From the NCBI GenBank assembly GCA_028564925.1, contig CM053028.1:629758995-629822994 (forward strand): a DNA stretch of 64,000 nt, given 5' to 3'. Positions 1 through 11,900 of the stretch are shown in pieces (within the stretch, counting starts at the first letter, position 1; each line of letters opens with the position of its first letter). Below the pieces are notes generated by a model that saw only the letters and a list, made by a program, of their open reading frames with translations, did no database searches and had not been told where the DNA came from. Source of the stretch: Lithobates sylvaticus. Lineage: Eukaryota; Chordata; Amphibia; Anura; Ranidae. A program made the translations under genes and the position numbers.

Positions 1-290
1 GCCGGTTCAACAGGTAGCATGCAATACAAATCTTGATCGAATCACTCACAGCTGGGCCCAATTCCTGTGCCCCACCCAAGAGTAACTGTGAGGGCTTACT
101 GTCTTGTGGCAAAACCGTCCACCACCACCACCCCCAAAGGCCCAATTTTTCCTGCCCTGTTCAACAGGTGCATGCAATTACAAATCTTGATCTAATAAAC
201 TCACAGCAGGGCCCATTCCTGCGCCCCACAAGAGTAACTGTGAGGGTGTCAGGTCACATGAGAGTAGGTGACAGGTGCACTCAGTAGGAA
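1..290 (+). repeat. Two units of a ~150-bp tandem repeat (hAT 3'-flank type)
   Basis: Two copies of a unit that holds GTTCAACAGGTGCATGCAAT, a segment with CAGCAGGGCCCATTCCTG, and a CCA-rich stretch. The same unit recurs in the same orientation at 34131-34680, behind the right transposase. The first copy is cut by the window start. It is probably the 3' tail of another copy of the same transposon lying to the left; no coding potential is seen. Confidence 0.75.
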
Positions 291-940
291 TTGGAAGTGC
301 ATCGCTAGGTAGTGGACCTTTAGGACTGACTGCTGCGGATTGTACCCAGGGAGATTCAGGACACAGGTCTACTGGATCACTAACAGATCCCAGTGGGAAC
401 TAGAGGCATAGATTCCCCAGGGCGCGGAGTCTAACGAGCCAGCAGTGTTTCCGCCAGAGCCTCTAGTGGTGTGGATGGACTTCGCCTGCAGTCTGGCTCC
501 AGGTCGCGACCCCCAGGGTCTCACAGCTCAGGCTCACAGTAGTCTTCAGGAGAAAGAAGCAGCAGCTGGAATGACAAGGATAGTAAGGGGTGATAAAGGG
601 CAGAGTCAGGGTAAACAGGAACCTGTCAGAGTACACGCCAAAGGTGCAGGGGTTCCACAGGCAGACGGGGCAGGGTCCGGGGGGGACATGCCCAAAGGGT
701 AAAGATAACAAGCAGACAGGTAATCGTTGAGAACCACGCAAGGTCGGGTATCAGAGACAAACATAGAGCACTCGACCATGCAGGAACCTGGAAGCCGAAC
801 CACGACCCACGGATACACAAATGGTTGATCTGACACCACTGGGCTTGCCGTGCACAGGGTAATATAGGGTTCCCAGATAGGGCCTGGGGTGGAGCCATGG
901 CTGTAGAGGAGTGTTTATAAAACCCACCAGGTGGGGTGGT
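291..940. other. Non-coding stretch, probably dispersed repeat, no gene seen
   Basis: This is unique-looking sequence of moderate G+C. Short open frames exist on both strands, but none resembles a known protein and none has a start context that stands out. The style (several short GC-rich blocks and no long open frame) suits an old dispersed repeat, but I cannot name the family. Confidence 0.4.
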
Positions 941-1440
941 NNNNNNNNNNNNNNNNNNNNNNNNNNNNNNNNNNNNNNNNNNNNNNNNNNNNNNNNNNNN
1001 NNNNNNNNNNNNNNNNNNNNNNNNNNNNNNNNNNNNNNNNNNNNNNNNNNNNNNNNNNNNNNNNNNNNNNNNNNNNNNNNNNNNNNNNNNNNNNNNNNNN
1101 NNNNNNNNNNNNNNNNNNNNNNNNNNNNNNNNNNNNNNNNNNNNNNNNNNNNNNNNNNNNNNNNNNNNNNNNNNNNNNNNNNNNNNNNNNNNNNNNNNNN
1201 NNNNNNNNNNNNNNNNNNNNNNNNNNNNNNNNNNNNNNNNNNNNNNNNNNNNNNNNNNNNNNNNNNNNNNNNNNNNNNNNNNNNNNNNNNNNNNNNNNNN
1301 NNNNNNNNNNNNNNNNNNNNNNNNNNNNNNNNNNNNNNNNNNNNNNNNNNNNNNNNNNNNNNNNNNNNNNNNNNNNNNNNNNNNNNNNNNNNNNNNNNNN
1401 NNNNNNNNNNNNNNNNNNNNNNNNNNNNNNNNNNNNNNNN
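941..1440. other. Assembly gap of 500 N
   Basis: Exactly 500 unknown bases, a length that suggests a default or estimated gap. It cuts the left transposase after about 91 codons, so the body of that copy is missing here or lies outside the window. Confidence 0.99.
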
Positions 1441-1715
1441 GCGTTGGCAGCTGCTCTGCCAGTACCCTGTGCCTGGGTGAGAGAGGATGAGGAGGATGAG
1501 GAGGGCTTGGTCATCCATTCTACCAAGCCTTCAGCATGATTTGGCTCCACATGTCCAGCTGCCGAAAACAAAGACAAGCGTGTCCCATGGCCACGTGCTG
1601 ATGACGATGCACGACCACGTCCACGGCCAGCACTGTTGTCTCTAGAAACAGAGCCTGCCTGCCCTGTGTTCTTGCCTCTGCACGCTCTGCCTCTCCTTGG
1701 TGGTCTTCCAGCCAT
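1441..1715 (-). CDS. hAT transposase, N-terminal fragment (left copy)
   Basis: The minus-strand frame starts at the ATG ending at 1715 and runs about 91 codons into the N gap. It begins MAGRPPRRGRACRGKNTGQ, continues through an Arg/Gly-rich and Ser-rich low-complexity part, and ends with LTQAQGTGRAAAN. The right copy at 30205 begins with the same protein and the same bases before the ATG (ACTACCGACTACAATGG). The two copies differ by several substitutions and by length within the Arg/Gly stretch, so this is a second, diverged copy and not an assembly echo. The BED finger and catalytic core would lie in or beyond the gap. Whether it is intact cannot be judged. Confidence 0.75.
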
Positions 1716-2941
1716 TGTAGTCGGTAGTGTATATAGTATAAAAAATAGAGCTCCTATGTGTGCTCACAACACACTGTAGGTCCTATGGGTGCTGACACTA
1801 ACACACTATAGGTACTATGTGTGCTGCTGCTAAGAAAATATAGGAGCTCTGTTTGCTGCCACTAACACACTAGAAGTCCTATGGGTGCTGCTGAGAAGAA
1901 AATATAGGAGCTCTGAGTGATGCCACTAACACACTAGAAGTCCTATGGGTGCTTCTGGGAAGAAAATATAGGAGCTCTGTGTGATGCCACTACACACTAG
2001 AAGTCCTATGGGTGCTTCTGGGAAGAAAATATAGGAGCTTTGTGTGATGCCACTAACACACTAGAAGTCCTATGGGTGCTTCTGGGAAGAAAATATAGGA
2101 TCTCTGTGTGATGCCACTAACACACTAGAAGTCCTATGGGTGCTGCTGAGAAGAAAATATAGGGGAGCTCTGTGTGATGCCACTAACACACTAGAAGTCC
2201 TATGCGTGCTTCTGGGGAAGAAAATATAGGAGCTCTGTGTGATGCCACTAAACACACTAGAAGTCCTATGGGTGCTTCTGGGAAGAAAATATAGGAGCTC
2301 TGTGTGATGCCACTAACACACTAGAAGTCCTATGGGTGCTTCTGGAAGAAAATATAGGAGCTCTGTGTGATGCCACTAACCACACTAGAAGTCCTATGGG
2401 TGCTTCTGGGAAGAAAATATAGGAGCTCTGTGTGATGCCACTAACACACTAGAAGTCCTATGGGTGCTTCTGGGAAGAAAATATAGGAGCTCTGTGTGAT
2501 GCCACTAACACACTAGAAGTCCTATGGGTGCTGCTGAGAAGAAAATATAAGAGCTCTGTGTGATGCCACTAACACACTAGAAGTCCTATGGGTGCTTCTG
2601 GGAAGAAAATATAGGAGCTCTGTGTGATGCCACTAACACACTAGAAGTCTATGGGTGCTTCTGGGAAGAAAATATAGGAGCTCTGTGTGATGCCACTAAC
2701 ACACTAGAAGTCCTATAGGTGCTTCTGCGAAGAAAATATAGGAGCTGTTGTGTGATGCCACTAACACAACTAGAAGTCCTATGGGTGCTTCTGGGAAGAA
2801 AATATAGGAGCTCTGTGTGATGCCACTAACACACTAGAAGTCCTATGGGTGCTGCTGAGAAGAAAATATAGGAGCTCTGTGTGATGCCACTAACACACTA
2901 GAAGTCCTATGGGTGCTTCTAGGAAGAAAATATAGGAGCTC
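1716..2941 (-). repeat. Short arm of the 64-bp minisatellite, inverted orientation (~19 units)
   Basis: Tandem units of about 64 bp that are the reverse complement of those in the long arm. Read on the minus strand they carry CTTCTAGTGTGTTAGTGGCAT, i.e. the CTAG/GGC variant. The same variant makes up the transposase-proximal end of the long arm (29301-30190). The units nearest the transposase (1735-1850) are the most diverged. The array runs to within about 20 bases of the left transposase start codon. One unit has a central TATATTTTCTTCCCAG and a GAGCTC. Confidence 0.95.
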
Positions 2942-2957
2942 TACCTGTCATTGATCC
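2942..2957. other. Head-to-head junction of the two repeat arms
   Basis: The minus-oriented units end at ATAGGAGCTCT. A spacer of about 16 bases, TACCTGTCATTGATC, is not found in any other unit, and then plus-oriented units begin with CATAGGACTTGTAG. The first plus unit is slightly abnormal (GTGTGTGTTTAG). This is the turning point of a large imperfect palindrome. Confidence 0.9.
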
Positions 2958-5900
2958 ATAGGACTTGTAGTGTGTGTTTAGTCCCATCACACAGAGCTCC
3001 TATATTTTTTCCCAGAAGCACCCATAGGACTTGTAGTGTGTTAGTCCCATCACACAGAGCTCCTATTTTCTTCCCAGAAGCACCCATAGGACTTGTAGTG
3101 TGTTAGTCCCATCACACAGAGCTCCTATATTTTCTTCCCAGAAGCACCTATAGGACTTGTAGTGTGTTAGTCCCATCACACAGAGCTCCTATATTTTCTT
3201 CCCAGAAGCACCCATAGGACTTGTAGTGTGTTAGTCCCATCACACAGAGCTCCTATATTTTCTTCCCAGAAGCACCTATAGGACTTGTAGTGTGTTAGTC
3301 CCATCACACAGAGCTCCTATATTTTCTTCCCAGAAGCACCTATAGGACTTGTAGTGTGTTAGTCCCATCACACAGAGCTCCTATATTTTCTTCCCAGAAG
3401 CACCCATAGGACTTGTAGTGTGTGTTAGTCCCATCACACAGAGCTCCTATATTTTCTTCCCAGAAGCACCATAGGACTTGTAGTGTGTTAGTCCCATCAC
3501 ACAGAGCTCCTATATTTTCTTCCCAGAAGCACCCATAGGACTTGTAGTGTGTTAGTCCCATCACACAGAGCTCCTATATTTTCTTCCCAGAAGCACCAAT
3601 AGGACTTGTAGTGTGTTAGTCCCATCACACACAGAGCTCCTATATTTTCTTCCCAGAAGCACCATAGGACTTGTAGTGTGTTAGTCCCATCACACAGAGC
3701 TCCTATATTTTCTTCCCAGAAGCACCTATAGGACTTGTAGTGTGTTAGTCCCATCACACAGAGAGCTCCTATATTTTCTTCCCTCCTATATTTTCTTCCC
3801 AGAAGCTTCCCCCATAGGACTTGTAGTGTGTTAGTCCCATCACACAGAGCTCCTATATTTTCTTCCCAGAAGCACCCATAGGACTTGTAGTGTGTTAGTC
3901 CCATCACACAGAGCTCCTATATTTTCTTCCCAGAAGCACCCATAGGACTTGTAGTGTGTTAGTCCCATCACACAGAGCTCCTATATTTTCTTCCCAGAAG
4001 CACCCATAGGACTTGTAGTGTGTTAGTCCCATCACACAGAGCTCCTATATTTTCTTCCCAGAAGCACCATAGGACTTGTAGTGTGTTAGTCCCATCACAC
4101 AGAGCTCCTATATTTTCTTCCCAGAAGCACCATAGGACTTGTAGTGTGTTAGTCCCATCACACAGAGCTCCTATATTTTCTTCCCAGAAGCACCCATAGG
4201 ACTTGTAGTGTGTTAGTCCCATCACACAGAGCTCCTATATTTTCTTCCCAGAAGCACCTATAGGACTTGTAGTGTGTTAGTCCCATCACACAGAGCTCCT
4301 ATATTTTCTTCCCAGAAGCACCTATAGGACTTGTAGTGTGTTAGTCCCATCACACAGAGCTCCTATATTTTCTTCCCAGAAGCACCTATAGGACTTGTAG
4401 TGTGTTAGTCCCATCACACAGAGCTCCTATATTTTCTTCCCAGAAGCACCTATAGGACTTGTAGTGTGTTAGTCCCATCACACAGAGCTCCTATATTTTC
4501 TTCCCAGAAGCACCCATAGGACTTGTAGTGTGTTAGTCCCATCACACAGAGCTCCTATATTTTCTTCCCAGAAGCACCCATAGGACTTGTAGTGTGTTAG
4601 TCCCATCACACAGAGCTCCTATATTTTCTTCCCAGAAGCACCTATAGGACTTGTAGTGTGTTAGTCCCATCACACAGAGCTCCTATATTTTCTTCCCAGA
4701 AGCACCCATAGGACTTTGTGTGTTAGTCCCATCACACAGAGCTCCTATATTTTCTTCCCAGAAGCACCCATAGGACTTGTAGTGTGTTAGTCCCATCACA
4801 CAGAGCTCCTATATTTTCTTCCCAGAAGCACCTATAGGACTTGTAGTGTGTTAGTCCCATCACACAGAGTTCCTATATTTTCTTCCCAGAAGCACCATAG
4901 GACTTGTAGTGTGTTAGTCCCATCACACAGAGCTCCTATATTTTTCTTCCCAGAAGCACCCTATAGGACTTGTAGTGTGTTAGTCCCATCACACAGAGCT
5001 CCTATATTTTCTTCCCAGAAGCACCATAGGACTTGTAGTGTGTTAGTCCCATCACACAGAGCTCCTATATTTTCTTCCCAGAAGCACCCATAGGACTTGT
5101 AGTGTGTTAGTCCCATCACACAGAGCTCCTATATTTTCTTCCCAGAAGCACCTATAGGACTTGTAGTGTGTTAGTCCCATCACACAGAGTTCCTATATTT
5201 TCTTCCCAGAAGCACCCATAGGACTTGTAGTGTGTTAGTCCCATCACACAGAGCTCCTATATTTTCTTCCCAGAAGCACCCATAGGACTTGTAGTGTGTT
5301 AGTCCCATCACACAGAGCTCCTATATTTTCTTCCCAGAAGCACCTATAGGACTTGTAGTGTGTTAGTCCCATCACACAGAGCTCCTATATTTTCTTCCCA
5401 GAAGCACCCATAGGACTTGTAGTGTGTTAGTCCCATCACACAGAGCTCCTATATTTTCTTCCCAGAAGCACCTATAGGACTTGTAGTGTGTTAGTCCCAT
5501 CACACAGAGCTCAGATCTCCTATATTTTCTTCCCAGAAGCACCTATAGGACTTGTAGTGTGTTAGTCCCCCATCACACAGAGCTCCTATATTTTCTTCCC
5601 AGAAGCACCCATAGGACTTGTAGTGTGTTAGTCCCATCACACAGAGTTCCTATATTTTCTTCCCAGAAGCACCCATAGGACTTGTAGTGTGTTAGTCCCA
5701 TCACACAGAGCTCCTATATTTTCTTCCCAGAAGCACCTATAGGACTTGTAGTGTGTTAGTCCCATCACACAGAGCTCCTATATTTTCTTCCCAGAAGCAC
5801 CTATAGGACTTGTAGTGTGTTAGTCCCATCACACAGAGTTCCTATATTTTCTTCCCAGAAGCACCCTATAGGACTTGTAGTGTGTTAGTCCCATCACACA

Positions 5901-8900
5901 GAGCTCCTATATTTTCTTCCCAGAAGCACCTATAGGACTTGTAGTGTGTTAGTCCCATCACACAGAGCTCCTATATTTTTCTTCCCAGAAGCACCTATAG
6001 GACTTGTAGTGTGTTAGTCCCATCACACAGAGCTCCTATATTTTCTTCCCAGAAGCACCATAGGACTTGTAGTGTGTTAGTCCCATCACACAGAGCTCCT
6101 ATATTTTCTTCCCAGAAGCACCTATAGGACTTGTAGTGTGTTAGTCCCATCACACAGAGCTCCTATATTTTCTTCCCAGAAGCACCTATAGGACTTGTAG
6201 TGTGTTAGTCCCATCACACAGAGCTCCTATATTTTCTTCCCAGAAGCACCTATAGGACTTGTAGTGTGTTAGTCCCATCACACAGAGCTCCTATATTTTC
6301 TTCCCAGAAGCACCCATAGGACTTGTAGTGTGTTAGTCCCATCACACAGAGCTCCTATATTTTCTTCCCAGAAGCACCCATAGGACTTGTAGTGTGTTAG
6401 TCCCATCACACAGAGCTCCTATATTTTCTTCCCAGAAGCACCCATAGGACTTGTAGTGTGTTAGTCCCATCACACAGAGCTCCTATATTTTCTTCCCAGA
6501 AGCACCCATAGGACTTGTAGTGTGTTAGTCCCATCACACAGAGCTCCTATATTTTCTTCCCAGAAGCACCATAGGACTTGTAGTGTGTTAGTCCCATCAC
6601 ACAGAGCTCCTATATTTTCTTCCCAGAAGCACCTATAGGACTTGTAGTGTGTTAGTCCCATCACACAGAGCTCCTATATTTTCTTCCCAGAAGCACCTAT
6701 AGGACTTGTAGTGTGTTAGTCCCATCACACAGAGCTCCTATATTTTCTTCCCAGAAGCACCTATAGGACTTGTAGTGTGTTAGTCCCATCACACAGAGCT
6801 CCTATATTTTCTTCCCAGAAGCACCTATAGGACTTGTAGTGTGTTAGTCCCATCACACAGAGCTCCTATATTTTCTTCCCAGAAGCACCTATAGGACTTG
6901 TAGTGTGTTAGTCCCATCACACAGAGCTCCTATATTTTCTTCCCAGAAGCACCTATAGGACTTGTAGTGTGTTAGTCCCATCACACAGAGCTCCTATATT
7001 TTCTTCCCAGAAGCACCTATAGGACTTGTAGTGTGTTAGTCCCATCACACAGAGCTCCTATATTTTCTTCCCAGAAGCACCTATAGGACTTGTAGTGTGT
7101 TAGTCCCATCACACAGAGCTCCTATATTTTCTTCCCAGAAGCACCTATAGGACTTGTAGTGTGTTAGTCCCATCACACAGAGCTCCTATATTTTCTTCCC
7201 AGAAGCACCTATAGGACTTGTAGTGTGTTAGTCCCATCACACAGAGCTCCTATATTTTCTTCCCAGAAGCACCTATAGGACTTGTAGTGTGTTAGTCCCA
7301 TCACACAGAGCTCCTATATTTTCTTCCCAGAAGCACCATAGGACTTGTAGTGTGTTAGTCCCATCACACAGAGCTCCTATATTTTATTCCCAGAAGCACC
7401 TATAGGACTTGTAGTGTGTTAGTCCCATCACACAGAGCTCCTATATTTTCTTCCCAGAAGCACCTATAGGACTTGTAGTGTGTTAGTCCCATCACACAGA
7501 GCTCCTATATTTTCTTCCCAGAAGCACCTATAGGACTTGTAGTGTGTTAGTCCCATCACACAGAGCTCCTATAATTTCTTCCCAGAAGCACCTATAGGAC
7601 TTGTAGTGTGTTAGTCCCATCACACAGAGCTCCTATATTTTCTTCCCAGAAGCACCCTATAGGACTTGTAGTGTGTTAGTCCCATCACACAGAGCTCCTA
7701 TATTTTCTTCCCAGAAGCACCTATAGGACTTGTAGTGTGTTAGTCCCATCACACAGAGCTCCTATATTTTCTTCCCAGAAGCACCCATAGGACTTGTAGT
7801 GTGTTAGTCCCATCACACAGAGCTCCTATATTTTCTTCCCAGAAGCACCTATAGGACTTGTAGTGTGTTAGTCCCATCACACAGAGCTCCTATATTTTCT
7901 TCCCAGAAGCACCTATAGGACTTGTAGTGTGTTAGTCCCATCACACAGAGCTCCTATATTTTCTTCCCAGAAGCACCTATAGGACTTGTAGTGTGTTAGT
8001 CCCATCACACAGAGCTCCTATATTTTCTTCCCAGAAGCACCTATAGGACTTGTAGTGTGTTAGTCCCATCACACAGAGCTCCTATATTTTCTTCCCAGAA
8101 GCACCCATAGGACTTGTAGTGTGTTAGTCCCATCACACAGAGCTCCTATATTTTCTTCCCAGAAGCACCCTATAGGACTTGTAGTGTGTTAGTCCCATCA
8201 CACAGAGCTCCTATATTTTCTTCCCAGAAGCACCCATAGGACTTGTAGTGTGTTAGTCCCATCACACAGAGCTCCTATATTTTCTTCCCAGAAGCACCTA
8301 TAGGACTTGTAGTGTGTTAGTCCCATCACACAGAGCTCCTATATTTTCTTCCCAGAAGCACCCATAGGACTTGTAGTGTGTTAGTCCCATCACACAGAGC
8401 TCCTATATTTTCTTCCCAGAAGCACCCATAGGACTTGTAGTGTGTTAGTCCCATCACACAGAGCTCCTATATTTTCTTCCCAGACAGCACCTATAGGACT
8501 TGTAGTGTGTTAGTCCCATCACACAGAGCTCCTATATTTTCTTCCCAGAAGCACCCATAGGACTAGTGTGTGTTAGTCCCATCACACAGAGCTCCTATAT
8601 TTTCTTCCCAGAAGCACCATAGGACTTGTAGTGTGTTAGTCCCATCACACAGAGCTCCTATATTTTCTTCCCAGAAGCACCTATAGGACTTGTAGTGTGT
8701 TAGTCCCATCACACAGAGCTCCTATATTTTCTTGTGACTTGTAGTGTGTTAGTCCCATCACACAGAGCTCCTATATTTTCTTCCCAGAAGCACCTATAGG
8801 ACTTGTAGTGTGTTAGTCCCATCACACAGAGCTCCTATATTTTCTTCCCAGAAGCACCTATAGGACTTGTAGTGTGTTAGTCCCATCACACAGAGCTCCT

Positions 8901-11900
8901 ATATTTTCTTCCCAGAAGCACCCATAGGACTTGTAGTGTGTTAGTCCCATCACACAGAGCTCCTATATTTTCTTCCCAGAAGCACCTATAGGACTTGTAG
9001 TGTGTTAGTCCCATCACACAGAGCTCCTATATTTTCTTCCCAGAAGCACCATAGGACTTGTAGTGTGTTAGTCCCATCACACAGAGCTCCTATATTTTCT
9101 TCCCAGAAGCACCTATAGGACTTGTAGTGTGTTAGTCCCATCACACAGAGCTCCTATATTTTCTTCCCAGAAGCACCCATAGGACTTGTAGTGTGTTAGT
9201 CCCATCACACAGAGCTCCTATATTTTCTTCCCAGAAGCACCCATAGGACTTGTAGTGTGTTAGTCCCATCACACAGAGCTCCTATATTTTCTTCCCAGAA
9301 GCACCCATAGGACTTGTAGTGTGTTAGTCCCATCACACAGAGCTCCTATATTTTCTTCCCAGAAGCACCTATAGGACTTGTAGTGTGTTAGTCCCATCAC
9401 ACAGAGCTCCTATATTTTCATACCAGAAGCACCTATAGGACTTGTAGTGTGTTAGTCCCATCACACAGAGCTCCTATATTTTCTTCCCAGAAGCACCATA
9501 GGACTTGTAGTGTGTTAGTCCCATCACACAGAGCTCCTATATTTTCTTCCCAGAAGCACCCATAGGACTTGTAGTGTGTTAGTCCCATCACACAGAGCTC
9601 CTATATTTTCTTCCCAGAAGCACCCATAGGACTTGTAGTGTGTTAGTCCCATCACACAGAGCTCCTATATTTTCTTCCCAGAAGCACCCATAGGACTTGT
9701 AGTGTGTTAGTCCCATCACACAGAGCTCCTATATTTTCTTCCCAGAAGCACCATAGGACTTGTAGTGTGTTAGTCCCATCACACAGAGCTCCTATATTTT
9801 CTTCCCAGAAGCACCATAGGACTTGTAGTGTGTTAGTCCCATCACACAGAGCTCCTATATTTTCTTCCCAGAAGCACCATAGGACTTGTAGTGTGTTAGT
9901 CCCATCACACAGAGCTCCTATATTTTCTTCCCAGAAGCACCTATAGGACTTGTAGTGTGTTAGTCCCATCACACAGAGCTCCTATATTTTCTTCCCAGAA
10001 GCACCCATAGGACTTGTAGTGTGTTAGTCCCATCACACAGAGCTCCTATATTTTCTTCCCAGAAGCACCCATAGGACTTGTAGTGTGTTAGTCCCATCAC
10101 ACAGAGCTCCTATATTTTCTTCCCAGAAGCACCCATAGGACTTGTAGTGTGTTAGTCCCATCACACAGAGCTCCTATATTTTCTTCCCAGAAGCACCATA
10201 GGACTTGTAGTGTGTTAGTCCCATCACACAGAGCTCCTATATTTTCTTCCCAGAAGCACCCATAGGACTTGTAGTGTGTTAGTCCCATCACACAGAGCTC
10301 CTATATTTTCTTCCCAGAAGCACCTATAGGACTTGTAGTGTGTTAGTCCCATCACACAGAGCTCCTATATTTTCTTCCCAGAAGCACCCATAGGACTTGT
10401 AGTGTGTTAGTCCCATCACACAGAGTCCCAGAAGCACCTATAGGACTTGTAGTGTGTTAGTCCCATCACACAGAGCTATATTTTCTTCCCAGAAGCACCA
10501 TATAGGACTTGTAGTGTGTTAGTCCCATCACACAGAGCTCCTATATTTTCTTCCCAGAAGCACCCATAGGACTTGTAGTGTGTTAGTCCCATCACACAGA
10601 GCTCCTATATTTTCTTCCCAGAAGCACCTATAGGACTTGTAGTGTGTTAGTCCCATCACACAGAGCTCCTATATTTTCTTCCCAGAAGACCCTATAGGAC
10701 TTGTAGTGTGTTAGTCCCATCACACAGAGCTCCTATATTTTCTTCCCAGAAGCACCCATAGGACTTGTAGTGTGTTAGTCCCATCACACAGAGCTCCTAT
10801 ATTTTCTTCCCAGAAGCACCTATAGGACTTGTAGTGTGTTAGTCCCATCACACAGAGCTCCTATTTTCTTCCCAGAAGCACCCATAGGACTTGTAGTGTG
10901 TTAGTCCCATCACACAGAGCTCCTATATTTTCTTCCCAGAAGCACCTATAGGACTTGTAGTGTGTTAGTCCCATCACACAGAGCTCCTATATTTTCTTCC
11001 CAGAAGCACCCATAGGACTTGTAGTGTGTTAGTCCCATCACACAGAGCTCCTATATTTTCTTCCCAGAAGCACCCATAGGACTTGTAGTGTGTTAGTCCC
11101 ATCACACACAGATTTTCTTCCAGAAGCACCATCCTATAGTGTTTTCTTCCCAGAAGCACCTATAGGACTTGTAGTGTGTTAGTCCCATCACACAGAGCTC
11201 CTATATTTTCTTCCCAGAAGCACCCATAGGACTTGTAGTGTGTTAGTCCCATCACACAGAGCTCCTATATTTTCTTCCCAGAAGCACCCATAGGACTTGT
11301 AGTGTGTTAGTCCCATCACACAGAGCTCCTATATTTTCTTCCCAGAAGCACCATAGGACTTGTAGTGTGTTAGTCCCATCACACAGAGCTCCTATATTTT
11401 CTTCCCAGAAGCACCTATAGGACTTGTAGTGTGTTAGTCCCATCACACAGAGCTCCTATATTTTCTTCCCAGAAGCACCCATAGGACTTGTAGTGTGTTA
11501 GTCCCATCACACAGAGCTCCTATATTTTCTTCCCAGAAGCACCCATAGGACTTGTAGTGTGTTGTTAGTCCCATCACACAGAGCTCCTATATTTTCTTCC
11601 CAGAAGCACCATAGGACTTGTAGTGTGTTAGTCCCATCACACAGAGCTCCTATATTTTCTTCCCAGAAGCACCTATAGGACTTGTAGTGTGTTAGTCCCA
11701 TCACACAGAGCTCCTATATTTTCTTCCCAGAAGCACCCATAGGACTTGTAGTGTGTTAGTCCCATCACACAGAGCTCCTATATTTTCTTCCCAGAAGCAC
11801 CTATAGGACTTGTAGTGTGTTAGTCCCATCACACAGAGCTCCTATATTTTCTTCCCAGAAGCACCCATAGGACTTGTAGTGTGTTAGTCCCATCACACAG

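Noticed and set aside
445-898. Short open frames in the left flank as host genes
   Set aside because: Overlapping on both strands, compositionally like the surrounding non-coding sequence, and no recognisable protein.
751-1715. Open frames spanning the first N gap
   Set aside because: They exist only because N codons contain no stops. Only the 1441-1715 part has real sequence support.
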